A DNA stretch of 64,000 nt, from positions 63,615,492 through 63,679,491 of the forward strand of contig NC_057867.1 of the NCBI RefSeq assembly GCF_019393635.1, given 5' to 3'. Every line of letters begins with the position of its first letter. Position 1 is the stretch's first letter. Shown in pieces: positions 46,781-56,836 of the stretch. The notes beneath the pieces were generated by a model. That model had not been told where the DNA came from. It ran no database searches and saw nothing but the letters and a program-made list of their open reading frames with translations. Source of the stretch: Dromiciops gliroides. Its lineage: Eukaryota; Chordata; Mammalia; Microbiotheria; Microbiotheriidae. The position numbers and the translations under genes are program-made.

Positions 46781-48385
46781 TCCAAGTTGACATTGCATCA
46801 ACCATTCAACCAGGCCTGACTCTACCTTTCCCTTAAGATTTGCAAGATGTATTGCTAAACAGATGCTTGGCAAAAATCTAGGTAAATTGTATCTATAGCA
46901 TAGCATTTCCCCGCCTATCTTGTAACTTGTTGAAGACCCATGCTGCTGAGAACCAGGGGTCGTAAACTTTTTGGAAGACCTCACCAGGTTCACAGAGGCT
47001 TTAAAAGGCCTCCCTGGGAGCAGAGAGAAGCGTTGGGTTAGACGGGTGAGAGGCGTGCGGGAGAGCTCAGCTTCGTTTGGGACCATTCAACATCCTTGAG
47101 GGGAGACACCAGGTAGCAGAGGCAGAGGCAAAATAGCAAGATTTGAGAGGATGAGTCCCACCAAGAGGAAGCACACAGGGAAACCAAAGGTACGCCGGGC
47201 TTTGGGTGACTAGAATTGAGATTGGGCCTATTTTGTCATTGGGACAGTGGGTGGGAGTGGAGTATTATTCAGCAGTTAATTCCATTCTTCCCTCTGCTCT
47301 CCCCCAAATGACAGTACTGGGCAAACTGCATTTCCCCTTACTCCTGCATACTTGGGAAGAGCAGAGGAAGAAGCTGTCCTGGCTCCAAGCCCCGCTTCTA
47401 TACCTCCATAACTTGCCTGACTGTTTGTTTGTCTTTTCATGCTATGGATGCAGCTAAGAAATTGAAAATCCTTTAGGAGTAATTTTTACCTAAGTGTGTA
47501 AATTGGTCATTTGAGATTTAGAGAGGGGGGAACGGTCTCAGGGGAGAAGAAATTTTCCTAATTTTACTCTAGGTTAAAAGCCAAAGCAGTTAGAGAATTT
47601 GGAGAATTTTGGTCATTTCTGAGATTGTTTCAGGCTGTACCTCCTAGACTTTAACCCTGGAGAGAATTAATAAAATGAGCTAGTAGTAGAGAGGAATAAA
47701 GGGTTGGCCTGCTTACCCTTAAATACACTTGAATGGTGCATTAAATTAAATGCTCACATCCCCACAAAGCTATACTTTAAAGAAATGTGTGTGTGTGTGG
47801 GGGGGTAGTTTCTCATTAATTATTTTTTAATTTAAGTTAGTGCTTTGAGATCCCCATTCGCATAATTTTGCCAGGAATCAAGTAGCCTGTGGTTTACAAA
47901 CTATTGCTCTTGCACCTGCCCCTCCCCGACTTTTTTTTAAATAAATGAGAGCCAAGCCCATCTCTAGGTACATTCTGCCCCACCCATTACCATACTCCTT
48001 CGAATATCACTCACTGAGAGTGTTCAGTAATCATATCCAGGTGGCCTTTCAGTTTCCTGGGGTGGTGATCCACTGGGCCTGCTTTTCTAAACTCATCTCA
48101 AGAAGCATGGGGGTTCTATTTACTATCTCTCTCCTTATCTTAGTCATCAGCTTCATAGAGGCCATTTTTATCCTGTCTTTCCTGTGCAAAGGCAGACAAA
48201 AAACAAACAAAAAGAAGCAAGATAAAATCTGAGCGGTTAGGGCATCTGGGCATCTTGATCATTATCCCTTGTACCCCAGCAGTGACTCCTGTCCCTTTGC
48301 GGCCTTTGGCTTTTGTTTTGGTATTTTTTGGTTTTTTTTAGCAGGGCAATGAGTGTTAAACATTTTGTTGTTGTTGTTGGTTTTT
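46781..48385. other. No gene recognised
   Basis: Unique non-coding DNA. 47020-47200 is somewhat more GC-rich and could hold an upstream exon of the CLOCK-like gene, but nothing shows it. Confidence 0.4.
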
Positions 48386-48389
48386 TTTT

Positions 48390-48534
48390 ATTTTTGGTGA
48401 GGCAATTGAGGTTAAGTGACTTGCCCAGGGTCACACAGCTAGTAAGTGCCAAGTGTCTGAGGCTAGATTTGAACTCAGGTCCTCCTGACTCCAGGGTCAG
48501 TGCTCTATCCACTGCACCACCTAGCTGCCCCACA
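48390..48534 (-). mobile_element. tRNA-derived SINE, antisense
   Basis: Reads ggtgaggcaattgaggttaa, agatttgaactcaggtcctc and ctatccactgcaccacctag. Confidence 0.88.
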
Positions 48535-49230
48535 GGGCCTTTGGCTTTCTCTAAAATAGCTCTTACCTCTTCTCTTGTCCTTAATTTGTTTGCTAGCCAT
48601 CACCACCCATCTAGTCATTACTCCATTTTCTATTGTAGGATGCTTCAGAGAGAGATGGGGGGGGGGAGGGAGAGCACATATAAAACCTTGCTGAAATTCA
48701 ACTTTCTGCAGAAAAAGTGAATGAGTTAACAATTCCAAATGTTCGTTGGAATTTGTATTAGATTTGCAAATCATGATTGTTTCTTTTTATATGTGTAATG
48801 TTTGAATATTAAAATTGTTGTTATCATTATTGTCCCTGAAGAGCTAATTGAAATACTCATTTTTTTTCTCTTGAATTGGGGTTGAGAGGGAGAGACAATC
48901 TATCTAGTACAGTCATCCAAAAATATTAGCTACTCCAGTCAATACACTTAGCTCCTGGCTGAATTCGAGCCGTGATGTTCTCATGTATTCTTCTGGTTTC
49001 CCCTCTCCCAGATAATAAGTAGAATGGTAATAATAATAAATAATGGATGAGCACCTACTATGTGCTGGGCACTCTTCCTGACTCTAGGCCCAGAAGCCAC
49101 CTAGTATGCCAACTAGCCACAGGGTATAATATTATGCCCACAAAATAGTCCTGGGTAGTTGGTACAAGCATTCAGCCCCTGGCCTAGCCAGTGGGCCCTC
49201 ACTGAGTGAAGCAGAGAACATCAATCTAGT
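48535..49230. other. No gene recognised
   Basis: Unique AT-rich DNA. Confidence 0.45.
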
Positions 49231-49234
49231 GGTC

Positions 49235-49500
49235 TTATTGATGCAGTGGCTAGAGCACTGGGTCTGGACTCAGGAAGACCTGAATTCAAATTTGGCCTCA
49301 GATACTTACTAACTGTGTGGCCCTGGGCAAGTAAGCAGAATGCTGTTTTTCTGTTTTCTCATCTGTAAAAGGGGAATCATCATAATACCTATCTCCCAGG
49401 ATTGTTGTGAGGGCCAGATGAGATAAGAATTGTGAAGATTCTTAGCACAGTGCCCGGTATACAGTAAGCACTTAATGAATGCTTATTATTTGAATTAGCT
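49235..49500 (+). repeat. MIR-like SINE, sense
   Basis: Near full-length: gcagtggctagagcactggg, tactaactgtgtggccctgg, tttctcatctgtaaaagggg and agtaagcacttaatgaatgc. Confidence 0.8.
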
Positions 49501-50258
49501 TGATTCAGCATTGAACCTTTGATATCTTTAAGTGTTGAGAATTTTGTTTTTCTAACCAGATGTGACTGAATGTCTTATATGAATTGTTTGACTGCTTTGG
49601 GCCTTTGGTGGAGGCCAAGATAGGATGCTGTAGGAGGCTTAGGGAATTTGCTCAGCAAGTGTCCAGAGTGGGTCCTGCTCCGCCTGAGGCCTGGCTTCAG
49701 GCTTAGGTCCTAGCAGTACTGAAACAGAGGGATTAAGAGTGAAAACTTCTTTGATTATACACCTCATCTCAATTACATTTTGATTATATATCTCATCACA
49801 ATCGACCAAGTCAGCCATGGCTGAGTGATTAAATCTGAAATAAAGAAATCCAGTTGCTCATTATGAAATGATCTCATCTTCCATTCCCTTAGCCCATTTT
49901 TTCCCCCCTCTCTATATTTGGTCTTGACTTAGGAAGGGAAAAAGTTCCAGAAATTTCAAAGACCAAAACAAAAAGGCAGAAAAAAACCCAGAAACAAAAT
50001 GAAAAACCCAATTGAGAGCCTTTCAAAGGTGATTTTGAGCCTTTCCATACTTCTTCAGTATTTTAAAAGATGTCTGATTATGGGCACTCTGCCCATTGAT
50101 CCAGCAGGCCTTTGATCTGTGGGGTGGGAGACTTCCCCAAGCACATCACCCACACTGGCCTTAGGAGGTAGGCAGTGCAGGTAAATTGGGTTTAAAAAGA
50201 GTTGCCTCAAAGGTTTAAAAACGAATGTTAAAAATTGGGTTTTGTTTTGTTTTGTTTT
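49501..50258. other. No gene recognised
   Basis: Unique non-coding DNA. Confidence 0.45.
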
Positions 50259-50261
50259 TTA

Positions 50262-50404
50262 ATTTTTTTAGTGAGGCAATTGGGGTTAAGTGACTTGCCC
50301 AGGGTCACACAGCTAGTAAATGTTAAGTGTCTGAGGCCAGATTTGAACTCAGGTACTCCTGACTCCAGGGCTGGTGCTCTAGCCACTGTGATACCTAGCT
50401 GCCC
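50262..50404 (-). mobile_element. tRNA-derived SINE, antisense
   Basis: Reads agtgaggcaattggggttaa, agatttgaactcaggtactc and agccactgtgatacctagct; left flank gttaaaaattggg and right flank cctaaaaattggt suggest the target duplication. Confidence 0.85.
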
Positions 50405-51355
50405 CTAAAAATTGGTTTTTACATGTAATTGGGGGAAAAATAAAATACTAAGCAAACAGCAACAAAACAAGTTGTCCTGTCCCCAGACAATCACCCCTGC
50501 TTAGCCAGCTCTGTGGCATGAAGCCTCTTCTTGAACTTAGCCAGATTGGTTGCTGACAGAGGCCATCCCCAGGCCTGGACTTGATACCCAGGATCACTGC
50601 TACAGGCACCAAAAGATATCAGACAGGAACAGGGGCAGGAGACTTGTGTCGAGGATTACTCTATTATCTTTTAGTAATATCATATTGCGGGCTTGTTAAG
50701 CCTTCTCATTGTTCAGTTTAAAATTGCACTGCTCTAATTAGATATTAGTTTGCACATAGCAGTTCTGAGCACTTAGGAATATCTGATTGTATCGACCCAC
50801 GACCTCTTTTTAGGTTTTGAATGCTTTTTCTATGGATAATTTTCTCTCTGTTTTTTTTCTCTTGGAAGAGATTAGCACATGGAGGGTGGCTCAAGTGAGC
50901 TTATTGTTGGGAATCCTTTTTCCCAGCAGGAGAAAAAGTTGTTCAGTGACTTAACAGTCTTTGAGTGTGTGCCACTATGGGCAAGAGCTGGGGGAGGGGC
51001 TTTGAATTAGGAGCTATGGCTCTTACCTGGGAATTACCTATAATGTAGTTGAGGCTAGTCACCCCCAAATTCCCCAGAGCATACCATCAGAAGGGTTAAA
51101 TTCCCTAAATCAGGTATTCAAGGGGCCCGTGCATCTGAGTTTGTTTGCTTTTCAAAATTGTTATCTGTATTCCATGTAATCTGTGGGGTTTTGTGGGTAT
51201 GTCTGTTCTTATGTATTTTTATGTTATGCATTTAAAAATAGTATTCTGGGAAGGGGCCCTTGGGGGCACCAGGCCCAAAGCGGGGAGCAGGTCCATGACA
51301 AACAAAAAGGTTAAGGATCTCTACCAGAAATGATAGATTTGTGATTTTAGAGAGA
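50405..51355. other. No gene recognised; possible conserved non-coding block
   Basis: 50690-50880 is repeat-free AT-rich DNA with a TAATTA word (ctctaattagatattagttt). 51095-51325 carries a diverged copy of the inverted-end repeat (aaaaggttaaggatctct end). Confidence 0.4.
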
Positions 51356-51359
51356 CACA

Positions 51360-51500
51360 GATATCTTGATCAACCCAGTGATTGGCTCTGTGACCTGGAA
51401 GTAATGATTTAACCTCTCAGAGCCTCAGTTTCCTTATCTGTAAACTAAGGGAGTTGGACTAAAATATCTCTAAGGTCCCTTCCAGCCTTGAGTCAATCAT
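51360..51500 (+). repeat. MIR-like SINE, sense
   Basis: Reads gtgattggctctgtgacctg, gcctcagtttccttatctgt and ctctaaggtcccttccagcc. Confidence 0.7.
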
Positions 51501-51561
51501 CCCATGATTGGAAGGGTATGCCATAAATCTGACAGTTTTGTATGGGAAATATTATTTATAA

Positions 51562-51828
51562 GCATGTATCAATAAATAAATAGTAAGTGCCTACTATGTG
51601 CCAGGCAGAGTGCTATGCAATGGGGATACAAAGGGAGCTAAAGATGGTTTCTACCCTCAAGGAGTTTACAGTCTTATGGGGGAGATAGTGTACAAACAAA
51701 TATGTACATATGCTCTATACAGGACAAATAGGAAATAATTTACAGAGGGAAGGCCCTGGAATTCAGAAAGGTTGGGGAAGGCTTCCTGGAGAAGGTGGGA
51801 TTTTAGCTGGGACTTAAAGGAAGCCAGA
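51562..51828 (+). repeat. Interspersed repeat of the 'aagcatttat' family, long copy
   Basis: Reads gtgcctactatgtgccaggc, taccctcaaggagtttacag, aggacaaataggaaataatt and gggattttagctgggactta. The longest copy of this family in the window. Confidence 0.65.
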
Positions 51829-52078
51829 TGGTACAGTGGATAGAGCACTAGGCCTGGAGTGAGGAAGATTCCTCTTTGAACCTGAGTTCAAATCCCACCT
51901 CAGATACTGCCTAGCTGTGTGACCCTGGACAAGTCACTTCACCCTGTTTGCCTCAGTTTCTTCAATTGTAAAATGAGCTGGAGAGAAAGAAGTGGCAAAC
52001 CACTTCAGCATCTCTGCCAAGAAAACCCCAAATGGGATCACAAAATCAGACATGACTGAAAGAACTAAATAAAACAAA
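51829..52078 (+). mobile_element. Long-form tRNA-SINE, sense
   Basis: From gatggtacagtggatagagc through actgcctagctgtgtgaccc to atgggatcacaaaatcagac and gactgaaagaactaaat. It split the preceding repeat: gggacttaaaggaagccag resumes after it at about 52078. Confidence 0.85.
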
Positions 52079-52224
52079 GGAAGCCAGGGAGGTCAATAGT
52101 TGGGAGGGGAGGAGGGAGAATGTTCCAGGCATGGGGGACAGCCAGAGAGGATTCCCAGAGCGGAGAGATGGAATGTCTTGTTCGTGGAACAGCCAAGAGG
52201 CCAAATGAGCACAGAAGCAGAAAG

Positions 52225-52475
52225 AGTATATAGAGGCCTGGCGTCTGAAGACCTGAGTTCAGACACATCCTAGCTGTGTGACCCCGAGCAAGTTACTGAA
52301 CCCCTGTTTGCCTCAGTTTCCTCATCTATAAAATGGGGATAATAACACCTACCTCCCAGGTTTGTTTTGAGGATTAAATGAGATAATATTTATAAAGTCC
52401 TTGGCACAGTGCTTGGCACATAGAAGATGCTAAATAAATGTGTGCTGTTGTTGTTGTTATTATTATTAGCCAGCT
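52225..52475 (+). repeat. MIR-like SINE, sense, well kept
   Basis: Reads agctgtgtgaccccgagcaa, tcctcatctataaaatgggg, cctacctcccaggtttgttt and tgcttggcacatagaagatg, followed by a (TTG)n/(TTA)n tract. Confidence 0.85.
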
Positions 52476-52615
52476 TCATTAAGGTACAGTGTTCGTATCT
52501 GTGTGTTCATTGACTTGACAAGTATTTCTTAACCACATACAATGTGGAAAACATTCTCCTAGATATAGCTATTGCTACTCCCATTTACATAAACTCTGTT
52601 TTCTTTTCTTGATAG

Positions 52616-52724
52616 GTACAAAATAAAGGAGTACAAACCATGTCTCTGACTAACATGGGAGAAACTGAGGAGCGGGCTGGCCTGGAAGCAAGCCAGTTCA
52701 CATCCAAGGAGACCAAGGCACCAG
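52616..52724 (+). CDS. CLOCK-like gene, first recognised coding exon
   Basis: A pyrimidine-rich acceptor (ttcttttcttgatag) precedes the exon and a gtagac donor follows. An ATG at 52640 with A at -3 starts 28 codons ([20 protein letters not shown] and on) and the exon ends after the first base of a codon. That base joins the AA at the start of the next exon to give Glu, so the phase fits. The frame is also open upstream to the acceptor, so a further 5' coding exon cannot be excluded. CLOCK also has an N-terminal extension before its bHLH, whereas NPAS2 starts almost directly at it. The residues themselves resemble nothing I recognise, so this exon rests on splice signals and phase alone. Confidence 0.55.
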
Positions 52725-54454
52725 GTAGACTTTGCAGGGACATCAGCCATCTCTGGCTCTGTTCCTCTGTCTTTGTCTCTCTTGTTGTGTCTCTGACTGT
52801 CTCTCCTTCATTCTCTCATTCTCTCTAGCTCCTCTCAATCTCTCTGGTGTCTCCATCTCTGTCTGTCTCTCTGGTGCCTTTGTCTCTCTGAATCTGTCCA
52901 TTTCTCTTTGTTTCTGTTACCCTCTCCCTATCTCTCTTGCTCTCTGTCCCTCCTTAGCCTTTTTTCTCTATCTCTTGTTGTATTGCTCTCTTTTTCTCTC
53001 TTTCTCTGTATGTCTCTCCTCTGTCTCTATGTCTATGTCTCTGTCTCGCTCTCTGTCTTTCCCTCTGTCCTCTCCGTCTTCTCTATCTGTCTCTGTGTCT
53101 CTGTCTTTCTCCTGGTTAATTAAGTATAAACACTGTAACCCCAAGGGTAAGGGGCATGGGTACCTCAGGCACTCCCAGTGAATCTGAGAATAATGAGGAC
53201 GATAAGCTTGCAAATAAAAAGGCAACTTTAAAAAACAGAAATAAGTTCTCCGTGGGCAATTCCTTCCAGAGATTTTCATGTGCAGTCCAAAAAGAATTGG
53301 CTGTCCAGATTCAAGAAAGTTGGTTCAGAAACCAGCTCTTTATTGTTCAGACATTCTTGGTGGAGAGCCGTGTGAATGGCCAGTGGCGGTCTCCAATTAC
53401 TATGGGTATTAAAGGTCAGGGAAGTTTTGCAGGCAGCACATTAGTGCTTTGCACCTCTGGGTGCTCATTTGGAGCTCTCCCCATGGATTAAGGCTAGCAC
53501 GGGGGGAAAAGCGATTACCTTTTTAATGTAAACTTTCTTGGAGTTCTGGTTTTGATTTTTCTAAAGAATAATTGCAACCCCATCTTTTCAGTGTGACATT
53601 TTCAAATGTGTCAGGCGTTAAGTTGGAAGAAAGCACCGTAGGCAGGAAGCCTTGGGCTTCTGCTGGGGAGCTGGTTTGCTAGGACACCGATTCCAAACAG
53701 GTCTGCTCTGCCCATGGCTGAGACGTGTCCAAATGGCTTCCACTACCCCACCCACCTTCATAGCAGTGAGCCTTGTGTTCTCCAGCTCGCTGAAAAAGGT
53801 CAGTCTAGTGGTTCCTTCCTATCCCCCCAGTGGGCACCGAGCCCAAGGCCTCCTTCCGGGAGTGTTTCTTTACTTATGTTGGCAGCCCTGGGATTTTCCA
53901 AATCCAGCAGATGGCTTCCCATCATCCCAAGGGTGAGAGCATTGTCAACTAATAGAGATCAGCACTGGAGAAGTGGAGGATACCCCAGTAGCCTGCAGGG
54001 GAAAGAGAGAGGGTGTGCATTTCAGTCCTCGGTGATTCCCCAATCTGAGGGAGGGAGAGGCGTTCAAGCACCCCCTTCCTGCCTGGCCTCAATTGCATTG
54101 CACGAGAGACCTCAGCACTTAGTGAGACCTGCAGTAGAGAGGAGGTGAGCTTCCTGCTATCTCCCCTGCAATGTTGGGAGTTACATCCCCCCCCCTTTTT
54201 TTCTAGATTCATAATGCCATAGTGCAGTGGACTGGGTTCTAATCCTGATTCTGCCACTTATTTCCTCATTTTGGACGTCTATAAAATGGTGTGTTGGGGA
54301 GGGATGTTGGACTACCTGACTTTCCAGATCTGATAAAATAGTTTAGATTCATCCCATGTCTTCTTAACCCACCTAAGAGGGCTTCACTTAGAAAGGTCAA
54401 GATTCTGTAAGTGATTTTTTAAAATTCAGTGACATGGATTGAGTAGCACCTACT

Positions 54455-54502
<48 letters not shown>

Positions 54503-56797
54503 AAGGCCCTGTGTTAGGTAGTCCTTTTGTTTATTCAATAAGCATTTATTAAGCACCTGCTATGTGCCAGGCAGAGTGTTAAACACTGGGGATACAAAAA
54601 GAGACAAAAGAAAGTCCCTGATTATAAGCAGTTTATAATCTAGGACATACAAAGATGAATGAGGTCTCATCCTAACCCCCGAGGAGTTTATGTGTTTATA
54701 CAGAGGGCTTAGACATGTGCACAAGTGGCTAGGATGAAGGAGAATTCGCTAAGTGTATGGGGAAGGAAGGAGAATGGGGAGGATCCGGCTCCTTTCCAGC
54801 TTTTTCTCTGCACACAGAACATTCCTGACTTGTCCTTAACATTTATTTTGACCTTTAGGCTTTGATGGATGTTAGTGGGGTCTAAATGAAAGTAGGTTAG
54901 AAGCTGAGTGGAAAAAGAACCTTTTGTTTCTCAAGGCTCTGGTTCCTTCAGCTATCTCAAAAAGCATTAAAAGTCTTGAGTTCACTTATTTTTATGAATT
55001 TTTTTCAATTAACAGGCAGTTCTTTTCTTTTTTCTTTTGGAGGCAATCAGTGTGAAGTGACTTGCCCAGGATGACACAGCTAGTAAGTGTCTGAGGCTGT
55101 ATTTGAATTCAGGTCCTCATGACTCCAGGCCCAGCACTCTTTTTTTGGAGGCAGTTGGGGCAGGCATTTATTTATCTTCTCCCTGCTTCCACCCTCTGCC
55201 CTCCATTAGAAAAAGAAAGAAAAACTAAACCCTTGTAACAGGTATGCATAGTCAAGAAAAACAAATCCCCACATTGGACATGTCCAAAAAATGTATGTCT
55301 CATTATGTACCCTGAGTCCACCACCTGAGTCAGGAAGTATGGGTAACCTATTCATTTATCGATCCTCTAGAATTGTGGTTGGTTGCTACATTGATCGCTG
55401 TTCTGAAATCTTTCAGAACTGTTTATCTTCACAATGTTGTTGTTGTATCAACTGCTCTCCCAGTTTTGCTCACTTCACTTTGCATCAGTTACAGGTTTCT
55501 CTGAAACCAACCCTTTCCTCGTTTCTTAGAGTAGAATATTCCATTATATTCCTATGTAATAATTGTTCAGCCATTCCCCAATTGATGGACATCCCCCTTA
55601 GTTTCCATTTTTGCCACAAAAAGAGCTGTTATAAATATTTGTGTATATTTGGGTCCTGATTTTCAGCTTCCTTTGATCTTATTGGAGTAAAACTTTATAG
55701 TAGTCTTGCTAATAAGTGGCTTTGGGGCTAGAGCTCCCAATTGCTTTCCAGAATGGCTAGACTAATTCCCAACTTCACCAATTCCCAACTCCACCAACAA
55801 TGCGTCACTGTACCTGTTTTCCTTCAACCCCTCCATCATTTTTTAAAATTTCCCCCTTTTTGTCAGCTTTGCCAATCCAATTGGTGTGAGGTAGAACCTC
55901 AGAGATGCTCTAATTTACATTTCTCCAAATATTAGTGATTTGGAGTGTTTTTTTTTTTCATCATTATTGATGGCTTGAATTTCATTCTTTGAAAGTTGCC
56001 TGTTTTTCCTTTGACCATTTATCAATTAGGGAATGGCTCTTACTCTTAAAAGTTTGAATCCATCCCTTCTATATCTGGGACCTTTGTCAGAGAAGGTCAA
56101 AGATCAAAGATCAGAGACCTTTATCTCATCTTTGTTGCGGTACTCATCTTCTTTCATGTGGAGGGCTAGTCATTTCAAACAAATTGGTTATTTCCCAATT
56201 CCCTTTCCTTACTTAACTTCTGTTGAAGGTAGAGGGAGTTAAACTCTTTTGAGAGACCAGACTGACGGTGAGTTTATTTTTCAAGAGAAATTGTGTACCT
56301 GCACTGAATGTCCTTTTAAAAGCTTTGCAAATACATACATTTGTAATGTATTATTATAGATATTGAGTGAAGCTTTCACAATAAAGCACCTAAGATTAGT
56401 TGCCCATCCACACACCACATTAGTGATTTAATGGAATTTCATATCATCACACTCTGAAAGCACTTAGAATTCTTTGCAGAAAAAAGAATGCTTGCTAAAG
56501 TAAAGGGTACAATTAGTCATATCACTTTACTCCAAGTCACTACCAAGAAAATAAAAACTGAAGAACCCAGTAAAATATTGCTCTATTTTGATTTCAGAAC
56601 CTGGGTGCTTAAAGGAAGTAATGGATGAAGAAGAGAAGGACAGGTTAAAGAGGTAAGAAAATCACAATTCTAAAAGAAGCTTCCGTAGCCTTTTCATTCA
56701 GGAGATTGCTGCTTGGGCCCTGAGACCTATTTAGCCAGGCCGAAGAGCTCAGACAAATTCAGGTTCACAGACCAACAAGTAAATACTGCTTATAGGT

Positions 56798-56836
<39 letters not shown>

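Noticed and set aside
47020..47200. Upstream promoter/first exon of the CLOCK-like gene
   Set aside because: Only slightly GC-richer; no CpG island, TATA or donor in a convincing context.
53156..54148. Frames of 111 and 144 codons in the intron of the CLOCK-like gene
   Set aside because: No family resemblance and not in phase with clear splice sites; could not be supported as exons.
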